Shown: positions 1 through 6,529 of the stretch, piece after piece
Layout: the number at the start of each line of letters is the position of its first letter
How positions within the stretch are numbered: the first letter of the stretch is position 1
DNA from: Nocardioides sp.
GTDB lineage: Bacteria; Actinomycetota; Actinomycetes; Propionibacteriales; Nocardioidaceae
DNA: 8,131 nucleotides
NCBI GenBank assembly: GCA_021166815.1
Contig: JAJPEO010000196.1
Location: forward strand, 1-8,131
Direction of reading: 5' to 3'
The notes under the pieces: generated by a model
What the model was told of the DNA's origin: nothing
Databases searched by the model: none
Seen by the model: the letters and a program-made list of their open reading frames with translations, nothing else
Position numbers and translations under genes: made by a program

Positions 1-884
1 GCCGCACGCATCTCGCCCACGAACCGGGTAGAGCCGCAGATGCAGACAATCTCAGGTCGGTCGGGCGCGGCTGATGACGTCTCCTGGTTGGAAGCAGCAG
101 ATACGTCGGGGTCCGCGCCCGCTTGATTGTTCGCCTTTCCAGCGACCAGCAGGTACCCAGCTCCATCGGGGTCGAACGTCGTGTTCTCTACGGTGAGTCC
201 GACGCTCTGCAACTGCGACACGAGTTCCTCGTACCGATACGGCCAGAATGACAACCGCTCCGAGCAGGTACGGAGCGACCCGTCCGGCTCCACCCGTGTA
301 ACGGCGATCTCCATGTGGTGCTCTTGATCCCAGTCGCGCGCGATCTGGGTGTAGTAGATGACGACCGCGTCGCGACCATTGCGGCGGACCATTCGATCGC
401 GGACGTCCAGCCGCGAGCCTCGAGCGCGCACGGCCTCCCACTTGCGCGAGGTGAGTACGAGGCGGCCACCAGGGCGCAGGAGTCGTGCCATCGCGGCCAA
501 CGCGGCAAGTCGACCGGCCGCGCCCTCAGCGTGACCGAGCGAGTTGCCCACACAGAACAGCACGTCGAAGGTCGCGTCGTCGAAGTGGTCGGGCAGGTCC
601 TCCCAACTGACCTGGCGTGCTCGGAGCGAGACGCCATGCTCGGCAGCGAGTGCTTCCGTCCGGCTGACCATCCCGCCGCTCGCGTCCGTTGCCACGACGT
701 CCAGGCCGAGACCGGCCAGGCCAACCGCGAGCTGGCCGGTGCCGCAGGCGCAGTCGAGGACACGCGCGTCGGGCGGCAGTGACGTCACGAGGCCATCGAA
801 CCTTGCGGCCGCGCCGGCCGGCGTCTGCAGGTCGTCCCGGATCAACCACTCATACGCCTCGGCCAGCGCCCCATAGCCCGCCAC
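1..884 (-). CDS. Class I SAM methyltransferase fused to ICGSTRF-type domain (3' end outside window)
   Basis: The gene starts inside the window, reads leftward and is cut by the window edge after 294 residues. Residues about 1-250 form a class I SAM-dependent methyltransferase. Motif I is VLDCACGTGQ (residues 42-51), the acidic residue after strand 2 is in VVATDAS (63-69), motif IV is FDVLFCVGNSLGH (106-118), and LLRPGGRLVLTSRKWE (135-150) is the usual post-motif segment. The LTSRKWE stretch recalls glycine/sarcosine methyltransferase-like proteins, but the substrate is unknown. A low-complexity linker (about 251-276) leads to PEIVCICGSTRF (277-288), the opening of small nucleoside 2-deoxyribosyltransferase-like proteins. 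No ATG, GTG or TTG lies in frame between residue 225 and that motif, so the second domain is read as a fusion. The GTG start follows GGAGG by 8 bases. A GTG three codons upstream is a weaker alternative. Codons such as GTA, AAT, ATT, TCA and CAA are commoner than in the core genes. I am confident of the methyltransferase and moderately so of the second domain. Confidence 0.85.
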   Translation of the reverse strand, partial: MAGYGALAEAYEWLIRDDLQTPAGAAARFDGLVTSLPPDARVLDCACGTGQLAVGLAGLGLDVVATDASGGMVSRTEALAAEHGVSLRARQVSWEDLPDHFDDATFDVLFCVGNSLGHAEGAAGRLAALAAMARLLRPGGRLVLTSRKWEAVRARGSRLDVRDRMVRRNGRDAVVIYYTQIARDWDQEHHMEIAVTRVEPDGSLRTCSERLSFWPYRYEELVSQLQSVGLTVENTTFDPDGAGYLLVAGKANNQAGADPDVSAASNQETSSAAPDRPEIVCICGSTRFVGEMRA

Positions 885-892
885 CGCGATCA

Positions 893-897
893 CCTCC
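893..897 (-). promoter_or_regulatory. Shine-Dalgarno for the methyltransferase
   Basis: GGAGG on the minus strand lies 8 bases before the GTG at 884-882. This favours that GTG over the one at 893-891, which overlaps the motif itself. It also sits just after the stop (901-899) of the preceding reading frame, so the methyltransferase could be read as the next cistron of the same transcript. Confidence 0.6.
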
Positions 898-898
898 G

Positions 899-1583
899 TC
901 AACTCGCCAGCCCATCGTTGCGTGCGACAGTGGAACACGGATTCGAGTGGCAGCGCCTCCCATTACTCGTCAACATGGGGCGCTGGCAGGCCCCTGCGAC
1001 GGCCTGATCGAGACGCTCCCAAGCGAGGTCGTTGAACCGGTCGATGGCGTCGAGCATCCAGCCAGCGACCTGGTCGGCGCCCACGCGCGTTCGGGCAGCC
1101 AGCGACTTGCTCACCCATCCGTGATTAACGGCCTCATCGAGCTCGTCGTCATCGGCGAACCCGACAGCCTTGCCATTGCGGCTCTTCCGGGGCGGTCATC
1201 CCCGGCGTCTGGCTGATCGGCCGGGAACCAGAGGTCGAGTTCCAGGTCGACGAGGCGCCATACGTCGCCCTCCCGTTCGACCGGCCGACACAGGTCAACG
1301 GTGAGGCCCGTCCACGGCACCCGCCGCCACTGCGCTACCCAGCCACCCGGTGCGACACGAAATGCAGCATGGGACAGCCCGGCTCCTCCGGCACTCCGGA
1401 ATAGCACTCGACCTCGCGCCCATCGAAATGGCCGCTGTACAACGTGCCCTCAGGGTGGAACAACCACGACCCCTGCTCGTCGTCACCAAGATGGTAAGTG
1501 AGCCACGGCCCCTCGTTGCCGTTGAGCTTCTGCTTGACCAGCCGGACGAGCGATGCCCCCGGAACATTACGACGGAGGGTCAA
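899..1583 (-). pseudogene. DUF402-like gene broken by frameshifts
   Basis: Three consecutive minus-strand frames together make one plausible protein. Frame A (about 1583-1335) reads LVRLVKQKLNGNEGPW, GSWLFHPEGTLYSG and CPMLHFVSHRVAG, then a stop. Frame B (from about 1340 to 1195) continues WVAQWRRVPWTGLTVDLCRP and VWRLVDLELDLW. Frame C (about 1195-899) continues GKAVGFADDDELDEAV, NHGWVSKSLAA and WMLDAIDRFNDLAWERLDQA, then TGA. The order of aromatic strands, DLELDLW and an acidic DDDELDEAV segment matches DUF402-type proteins, a fold related to nucleotide phosphatases. Each frame change is explained by one missing base, near 1338-1348 (GGG runs) and near 1189-1192 (CCCC). The true start is unclear. 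TTG at 1583 is in frame A but lacks a spaced Shine-Dalgarno. ATG at 1567 would need a further lost G in the run 1556-1560. Decay is likelier than sequencing error, since the 2.9-kb gene next door is intact, but error cannot be excluded. The DUF402 label is an inference. Confidence 0.55.
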
Positions 1584-1645
1584 TCCCCCGGTGGCTTGGT
1601 CAAGCGTTGGCGCCCATCGAGGGGGCTCACACCGCCGGCCCGAGC

Positions 1646-1689
1646 GCCTCACAACCGACCGAAAAGGCCTCACACCCGAGATGTGAGGC
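1646..1689. repeat. GCCTCACA repeat cluster with hairpin
   Basis: GCCTCACA occurs at 1646-1653 and again at 1667-1674, and its inverse TGTGAGGC lies at 1682-1689. The last two form a perfect 8-bp stem with a 7-base loop. The first copy could pair with the same right arm as an alternative. This lies between the broken DUF402-like gene and the tRNA and is not coding as far as I can see. Confidence 0.6.
1662..1689 (-). terminator. Possible intrinsic terminator
   Basis: On the minus strand the 8-bp stem GCCTCACA/TGTGAGGC with loop TCTCGGG is followed at once by CTTTTCGG, a short T run. It lies about 130 bases past the 3' end of the tRNA and could stop read-through from it. The T run is short, so this is tentative, and the stem may instead belong to a mobile-element end. 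Confidence 0.4.
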
Positions 1690-1720
1690 ACCTGTCGAAA
1701 GCCCTCGCGAAGGCGACGGT

Positions 1721-1741
1721 TGCTGACATTCTGCTGACATT
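1721..1741. repeat. Tandem 10-bp repeat TGCTGACATT
   Basis: TGCTGACATT occurs at 1721-1730 and 1732-1741, separated by a single C, which gives an 11-base period, about one helical turn. Both copies are identical. They lie 76 bases beyond the 3' end of the tRNA gene. Same-face repeats beside a tRNA are what protein-binding sites look like, for instance arm sites of a tyrosine integrase, but no integrase gene is visible here. Confidence 0.6.
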
Positions 1742-1757
1742 GGCACCCGGAGAAGCA

Positions 1758-1797
1758 TCAGAGGCGGCCTCCGGATCTCTCCGAAAACCGCCTCTGA
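1758..1797 (-). terminator. Nested hairpin after tRNA-fMet, probable terminator
   Basis: A perfect 10-bp stem pairs TCAGAGGCGG (1758-1767) with CCGCCTCTGA (1788-1797). Inside the 20-base loop a second 4-bp stem (1772-1775 with 1780-1783) closes a tetraloop that reads GAGA on the minus strand, of GNRA type. In transcript sense it begins 19 bases after the tRNA 3' end, a fitting place for a terminator. No U tract follows, as is common for actinobacterial terminators, so it could also be a structured RNA or a recombination-site element. Confidence 0.5.
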
Positions 1798-1816
1798 CCT
1801 GCTGGTTTGCACTTTG

Positions 1817-1890
1817 TAGCGGGGGCAGGATTTGAACCTGCGACCTCTGGGTTATGAGCCCAGCGAGCTACCGAGCTGCTCCACCCCGCG
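1817..1890 (-). tRNA. Initiator tRNA-fMet (CAU)
   Basis: The 74-base minus-strand sequence folds as a cloverleaf with anticodon CAT in loop CTCATAA. Initiator marks are an unpaired first position (C1 opposite U72), the acceptor start CGCGGGG as in other bacterial initiator tRNAs, and three consecutive G:C pairs (GGG/CCC) at the base of the anticodon stem. The T loop reads TTCAAAT. The 3' end is ...CCCCGCTA with no encoded CCA (CAAAG follows), so CCA would be added after transcription. It charges methionine, is formylated and starts translation. It lies 56 bases past the UPF0182 stop, on the same strand, with its own promoter-like sequence. Its 3' end faces the atypical region. Confidence 0.96.
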
Positions 1891-1902
1891 TCGGTGAACA
1901 GA

Positions 1903-1931
1903 ACATTACAGGGACGGCCCAGCAGACCCAA
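1903..1931 (-). promoter_or_regulatory. Promoter-like sequence for tRNA-fMet
   Basis: On the minus strand TTGGGT (1931-1926) is followed after 17 bases by TAATGT (1908-1903). Initiation about 7 bases on would leave a leader of only some 6 bases before the tRNA. An overlapping TGTAAT (1910-1905) is an alternative -10. The A/T-rich patch stands out in the surrounding GC-rich DNA. Confidence 0.45.
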
Positions 1932-1946
1932 ATCGGGGTCCGAGGA

Positions 1947-4871
1947 TCAGCCGGCCGCGAGGACAGCCGCGCGCTCGACGAGCTTGCGGGCCTCCTCCAT
2001 CAGGCGCGCCCACTTCACGGTCTGGCCGTTGCGCTGGGCCTCGTCGGCCTCGGCGAACTTCGCCTCGGCCTGGCGCAGCAGGTCGCGGATCTCGGCCTGG
2101 ATGCCCTTCGGCGGCTGCTGGGACGGTGGCTCCCCTTCGCCCGTGCCCGGCTTTGGCTCGGCGGGCGGCGTGACCGGCCCGGTGTCCTCGACACCGAGCG
2201 AGTCGGCCATGGCCTCGCGCAGGGTCGTACCGATGCCGACCTTGCCGTTGTAGGACACCAGCACGAAGCGCAGGATCGGATAGCTCGACTCACCCTCGCG
2301 CCGCGTGTAGAGCGGCTGGACGTACATGAACGAGTCGCCGACCGGCAGCGTCAGCAGGTTGCCGTAGACGGGCTTGGCCTCACCGTTGGTGGTGTACGGC
2401 AACAGCTTGGAGCTGACCGACTCGTCGCTGCTCAGCGCGGCCGCGATCAGCAGCGGCCCGTCGGTGCGCTCGTTGGGCAGCTCACGCACCGTGATCTTGC
2501 CGTAGTCCTCGCTCGTGGCGTCGCTGTTGACGGCGATGTAGGCGGCCAGGTTGTCGCGCTTGCGCGGCACGTAGACGCTGGTCAGCGACCAGGTCTCCCC
2601 CTCTCCGGTGTCGGCGAAGAGGCGGTACGGAGGCTGCAGCCGGTTCTTGGCCTGCGGGTCCTTCGGCACCAGCCAGCGGTTCGATCCCTCGAACCAGTCC
2701 AGGGCGGACGTCTCGTGGTAGCGCTGGTACTGGTAGCGCTGGGCCTTGAACAGGTCCTCGGGGTAGCGCAGGTGCTCACGCAGCGAGTCCGGGATCGAGT
2801 CCTTGTCCTGGACGACGCCCGGGAACACCTGCGACCACGCCTTGAGGATCGGGTCCTCGGTGTCCCACTCGTAGATCGTGACGGTGCCGTCGTACGCGTC
2901 GACGGTCGCCTTGACCGAGTTGCGCAGGTAGTTGACCTCGTCGGTCGGCAGCGTCTGGAACGGGTTGTCCTGCTGCAGGGCGTCGTCGGTCATGACGTCC
3001 AGCGACTCGCGCTGCGAGAGGGGGAATCGGTCGGTGACGGTGTAGCCGTCGAGGATCCACTGGATGCGCCCGTCGATCACGGCCGGGTAGGGGTCGGAGT
3101 CGACGGTCAGCCAGGGCGCCACCTTCTCGACCATCTGTCGCGGATGGCGGTCGTAGAGGATCCTGGAGTTCTCGTGGACGCGGCCGGCCAGCACCAGGTT
3201 GGGCTCGCCGAAGCGCAGGGCGTAGAGCAGCTTGTGCCCGATGCCGCCGATCGGCACTCCCCCGGCGCCGTCGTACGTGGTCGCCTCGTTCTCCTCGCTG
3301 CGCTCACCGCGGGGCAGGTCGAGCTCGATGGGGTCGCTGCCGTCGGGGTTGCGCCCGACGATGCTGTAGGTCGGGCTCTTCTCGCCGTAGTAGACGCGCG
3401 TCTCGTAGCCGTCCTCGGCCAGCGCGGTGAGCGCGTCCTCCTGGGGCTCCTGGCCCTCGGCCCACTGCACTCCCCCGGCCTGCGCCTCCGAGTCGTCGGC
3501 GGGCCGCTGGTTGGCGTACGCGGCGATGAGCCCGTTGCCGTGCGTGTAGACGGTGTGCAGGTTCGACCAGTCGCGGTCGCCCTCGGCGATGCCGCTCTGG
3601 TCGAGCTCACGCACGCCGAGCACCAGCGCCCGCTCGCGGCCCTCGATCTCGTAGCGGTCGACGTCGAGCACGCTGCTCACCGAGTAGTAGCCGCGCACCT
3701 GCTGCTGCTGCTCGAAGGCCTGGCTCACGACCTGCGGGTCGACCAGCGGCACGTGGTCGGTCATCCCGTCGAGGGCGTTGAGCCGGCCGTCCTCGGGCAC
3801 CGGCTTGCCCTCGACCGGGCCGCGGTCGATGCTGTCGAGGTCGTACGCCGCACGCGTGGCGTCGATGTGGGCCTTGATGTAGGGGCCCTCGCGGTCGGGC
3901 ACGTTCGGGTTGACCCGCACCGCCTGGACGACGCCGGGCACGATGAGGCCGAGGATCAGGGCGGACAGCGCGAAGAGGGCCACGCCGAGCGAGGGCAGCA
4001 GCCAGGTCCGGCGCCAGATGTTGGCCAGGAACAGCAGCGCGCAGACCACGGCGATGCCGGTGAGGATCTCCTTGGCGGGCAGCACGGCCTTGTCCTCGGT
4101 GTAGCCCATGCCGGTGAAGATGCCGCCACCACTCGTGACCAGGTCGTAGCGGTCGAGCCAGTAGTCGACGGCCTTGGCGACAGCGAACACGGTCAGCAGC
4201 ACCGACACCTGCACCAGGGCGGCGCGCGACATCCGCTCACCCGGGCGCGCGCTGAGGCGGATGCCGCCGAAGAGGTAGTTGACCAGCAGGGTCGCCATCA
4301 ACCCGATGACCGCCATGGCCATCACGAAGTCGACGACGAAGTGCCACCACGGCAGGTCGAAGACGTAGAAGCCCGCGTCCTTGTCGAAGTACGGGTCGGT
4401 GGTGCCGAAGTCGGTGCCGTGACGCCACAGCGAGTAGCTGCGCCACTGCCCGGACGCCGACGCGCCCGCGAACAGGCCCATCACCAGCGAGACGCCGGCG
4501 ACAAGCCAGGTGATCACCGGGGTGAGGAGCTGGCGGTAGCGGTCGAGCCCGTCGTCGGGCTGGCCCGGCATCCCCGGCCAGAAGACCGGGCGGAAGCGGT
4601 AGGCCAGTGAGGTCGCGGCGGCCACCGTCGCGGCCATCAGGCCGCCGAAGGCCAGGAAGAGCCCGACCCGAGTCCACACCAGGGTGCTGAACACGCCGTC
4701 GTAGCCGACCGAGCCGAACCACAGCCGGTCGGTCCAGAACGACGCGAACGCGGTGAGCAGCATGAACAGCACGACCAGCACCGCACCGGTGATCACGAAC
4801 GACCGCATGCGCCCGCTCGGCGCCGGTCGCGGGGTCGGCCGGGGCCGGGGGCGGTCGAAACCGTCACTCAC
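1947..4871 (-). CDS. UPF0182 family membrane protein
   Basis: The 974-residue protein matches the usual size of the actinobacterial UPF0182 family (about 980 residues), whose function is unknown. After a short proline/arginine-rich cytosolic start come about seven membrane segments: roughly residues 24-44, 65-90, 115-137, 178-200, 216-236, 266-285 and 288-314. Family-like stretches include FWTDRLWFGSVGYD (45-58) between the first two helices and GFYVFDLPWWHFVVDF (167-182). A large soluble domain of about 550 residues follows, probably outside the cell. The tail is a proline/glycine-rich linker (TPPAEPKPGTGEGE) and a charged, probably coiled-coil segment (IRDLLRQAEAKFAEADEAQR and on). The GTG start is chosen because MSDGFDRP begins just past the PPA1309 stop, one base away, with GAGGAG 7 bases upstream. 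Reading further up in the same frame gives low-quality sequence that overlaps that gene. Tight packing suggests coupled translation. Confidence 0.93.
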   Translation of the reverse strand: MSDGFDRPRPRPTPRPAPSGRMRSFVITGAVLVVLFMLLTAFASFWTDRLWFGSVGYDGVFSTLVWTRVGLFLAFGGLMAATVAAATSLAYRFRPVFWPGMPGQPDDGLDRYRQLLTPVITWLVAGVSLVMGLFAGASASGQWRSYSLWRHGTDFGTTDPYFDKDAGFYVFDLPWWHFVVDFVMAMAVIGLMATLLVNYLFGGIRLSARPGERMSRAALVQVSVLLTVFAVAKAVDYWLDRYDLVTSGGGIFTGMGYTEDKAVLPAKEILTGIAVVCALLFLANIWRRTWLLPSLGVALFALSALILGLIVPGVVQAVRVNPNVPDREGPYIKAHIDATRAAYDLDSIDRGPVEGKPVPEDGRLNALDGMTDHVPLVDPQVVSQAFEQQQQVRGYYSVSSVLDVDRYEIEGRERALVLGVRELDQSGIAEGDRDWSNLHTVYTHGNGLIAAYANQRPADDSEAQAGGVQWAEGQEPQEDALTALAEDGYETRVYYGEKSPTYSIVGRNPDGSDPIELDLPRGERSEENEATTYDGAGGVPIGGIGHKLLYALRFGEPNLVLAGRVHENSRILYDRHPRQMVEKVAPWLTVDSDPYPAVIDGRIQWILDGYTVTDRFPLSQRESLDVMTDDALQQDNPFQTLPTDEVNYLRNSVKATVDAYDGTVTIYEWDTEDPILKAWSQVFPGVVQDKDSIPDSLREHLRYPEDLFKAQRYQYQRYHETSALDWFEGSNRWLVPKDPQAKNRLQPPYRLFADTGEGETWSLTSVYVPRKRDNLAAYIAVNSDATSEDYGKITVRELPNERTDGPLLIAAALSSDESVSSKLLPYTTNGEAKPVYGNLLTLPVGDSFMYVQPLYTRREGESSYPILRFVLVSYNGKVGIGTTLREAMADSLGVEDTGPVTPPAEPKPGTGEGEPPSQQPPKGIQAEIRDLLRQAEAKFAEADEAQRNGQTVKWARLMEEARKLVERAAVLAAG

Positions 4872-4872
4872 G

Positions 4873-5454
4873 TCAGGACTCCTCAGCGTTCGCGGCGTCG
4901 AACTCGCCGTTCTCCAGGGTGGTGTGCAGCAGGTCGGTGAGGCCTGGGACGAGGTCCTCACCGGACAGCACGGCCATCTCCTCGTCGTGCGAGCGCATCC
5001 GCAGGGCGCAGTACGCCGCACCGGAGCGGGTCACCCCGGCGACGATGCGCACCTCCTGGCGGTCGGGGTGCTCGCGGGCGTACTGGTCGGCCTCGGCGGG
5101 CTCGTCGGGCAGCGCGGCCTCGGCCTCCGGGGGCAGCATCAGGCGCTCGACCACGGCGGCGCACCCGATCACGGTCGGCGGCCAGGCGATCGAGTGGAGG
5201 ACGTCCTCGAGCACGCGGTCGGCCGGCACGTCGTCCTCGACAGCGGTGTACGCCGTGCTCGTGCCGTCCAGCCCCATCTCCTGGGCGAGCTCGGGCTCGT
5301 GCTCGGCGAGGGCCGAGGAGTCGACCAGGGCGAAGAGGCGGGCCGGCTGGTCCCAGCCCTGCTCGGCCACGTGCGACTCGATCTCGAGCACGGCGGTCGC
5401 CAGGGCCTGGTCCTGGGGAACCGGCACGTCGCGGGGGTCGTGGTTCTGCGTCAT
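4873..5454 (-). CDS. PPA1309 family protein
   Basis: The 193-residue acidic protein has no signal peptide or membrane segment, so it is probably cytosolic. It matches my memory of the actinobacterial PPA1309 family, which has no known function. Recognisable parts are an N-terminal helix (ALATAVLEIESHVAEQGWDQ, about 17-36), a strand-turn stretch ARLFALVDSSALAEHEP (38-54), the central SIAWPPTVIGCAAVVERLMLP (about 88-108), and VRIVAGVTRSGAAYCALRMRSHD (about 135-157). Its ATG shares the A of the preceding TGA (TGATG), with an AGGA 9 bases upstream inside the protease gene, so translation is likely coupled. UPF0182 begins one base after its stop. Constant association with a membrane protease and a large membrane protein suggests an envelope-related accessory role, which is inference. 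Confidence 0.85.
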   Translation of the reverse strand: MTQNHDPRDVPVPQDQALATAVLEIESHVAEQGWDQPARLFALVDSSALAEHEPELAQEMGLDGTSTAYTAVEDDVPADRVLEDVLHSIAWPPTVIGCAAVVERLMLPPEAEAALPDEPAEADQYAREHPDRQEVRIVAGVTRSGAAYCALRMRSHDEEMAVLSGEDLVPGLTDLLHTTLENGEFDAANAEES

Positions 5455-6503
5455 CAGCCGTTGTCCTCACAGGTGGGTAGGTCGGTGTCGGGGTCGTCGG
5501 CCCACTTCTCGATCACGTCCAGCGCCTCGTCCATGGACGCGACGCGCGCCAGCCGCATGTCGCCCGGGTCGACGCCGCCGACGCTGTCGCAGTTGTCCGC
5601 TGGGACCAGGAAGAGCTGTGCCCCGGTGTCGCGGGCGCCGGCGATCTTCTGCTGGACACCGCCGATCGACCCGACCGCGCCCTCCGGGCTGATGGCGCCG
5701 GTGCCGGCCACGATGCCGCCGTCGGTGAGCGAGCCCGGGGTGAGCGTGTCGTAGACGGCGAGGGCGAGCATCAGGCCGGCGCTCGGCCCACCGATGTTGT
5801 CGCCGATGTCGACCTTCACGTCGAACGGGAACTCGTGGACCGTGCCGGGGGTGATGCCGACGAACGGGCGGCCGTCGAGGTCGGTCGGCGTGACCGTGAC
5901 CGTGCGCTCGGCGCCGTTGCGGCGGATGGCGAACTGCAGCGGCTCGCCGGCCTTGGCCATGCCGACGGCCTCGACCACGTCCTGGGGCTGGTTGATGTCG
6001 ATGAAGCCGACCCGGAGCACCTCGTCGTCGATGCGCAGCCTGCCCTCGGCCGGCATGCCCTGGGACACGTCGAGCACCCGCACCGTCGTGGGCACCTCGT
6101 GGCCCAGCTGCTGCAGGGCCACGGCGATCGCGTTGTCCTGGGAGGAGACCATCTGCACCTCTGCCATGCGGTCGCTGTCCTCGTCGGTCTCGTCCGGGGC
6201 GTAGACCGCCGAGCGCGGGTAGACGGCGGCGTCGTCGTCGAAGTAGGCCCGCAGCAGCTCGGGAAGGGTCACCCGCTGCTCGGGCTCGGAGGCGAAGATC
6301 GTGGTCAGGCGCAGCTCTCCGTCGTCGTGGTACGCCTCGTGCCCCTTGACCTGCACGATCTCCTCCCCACCGCTGGAGGCGAGGACGTCGACGGTGGGGC
6401 CCGGCGTGTACGTGACGTAGGGCAGCGACGCGAACCCCGCCACCGCCCACAGCACGATCATCATGGCGAAGGCGAGCAGCCCCACACCCGTCCGCCGACT
6501 CAT
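5454..6503 (-). CDS. PDZ/Lon-like (S16) membrane-anchored protease, YlbL type
   Basis: The 349-residue protein begins with a basic start and one membrane helix (about residues 7-29), which probably leaves the rest outside the cell as an anchored enzyme. A family-typical LPYVTYTPGPTVDV (27-40) follows. A PDZ domain lies at about 125-205 (GMPAEGRLRIDDEVLRVG at 149-166). The C-terminal Lon-type domain carries the Ser-Lys dyad: Ser241 in NIGGPSAGLMLAL and Lys286 in GGVQQKIAGA, with GTGAISPEGAVGSIGG (267-282) between. This is the layout of Bacillus YlbL, a protease implicated in removing the cell-division inhibitor YneA. The substrate here is unknown. The ATG has a weak GAGAG-type ribosome site, 26 bases past the small upstream gene. 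Its last base overlaps the next gene. A dipeptide-rich acidic tail (DDPDTDLPTCEDNG) ends the protein. Confidence 0.93.
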   Translation of the reverse strand: MSRRTGVGLLAFAMMIVLWAVAGFASLPYVTYTPGPTVDVLASSGGEEIVQVKGHEAYHDDGELRLTTIFASEPEQRVTLPELLRAYFDDDAAVYPRSAVYAPDETDEDSDRMAEVQMVSSQDNAIAVALQQLGHEVPTTVRVLDVSQGMPAEGRLRIDDEVLRVGFIDINQPQDVVEAVGMAKAGEPLQFAIRRNGAERTVTVTPTDLDGRPFVGITPGTVHEFPFDVKVDIGDNIGGPSAGLMLALAVYDTLTPGSLTDGGIVAGTGAISPEGAVGSIGGVQQKIAGARDTGAQLFLVPADNCDSVGGVDPGDMRLARVASMDEALDVIEKWADDPDTDLPTCEDNG

Positions 6504-6529
6504 GGGGTCACTCTCTCAAACCGGCGCAA

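Noticed and set aside
188..763. A 191-codon minus-strand frame and other frames in the same span
   Set aside because: They overlap the methyltransferase in other frames and show Ser/Arg/Thr-rich shadow composition, whereas the methyltransferase frame carries the full set of family motifs.
1584..1691. Upstream extension of the DUF402-like frame to an ATG at 1691
   Set aside because: The extension passes through the GCCTCACA hairpin and is Arg/Ser/Pro-rich with no family features, so a later start is more likely.
1627..1812. A 61-codon minus-strand frame between the tRNA and the DUF402-like gene
   Set aside because: It runs through both hairpins and the tandem repeat, has no ribosome site and resembles nothing I know.
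1921..1950. Small stem GACCC/GGGTC after the UPF0182 stop as a terminator
   Set aside because: It has only five base pairs, no T run, and overlaps the promoter-like sequence of the tRNA.
1854..4610. A 918-codon open frame on the plus strand
   Set aside because: It lies wholly antisense to the UPF0182 gene and its product is a monotonous V/L/D/G/R-rich sequence without domains, the usual shadow of a high-GC3 gene.
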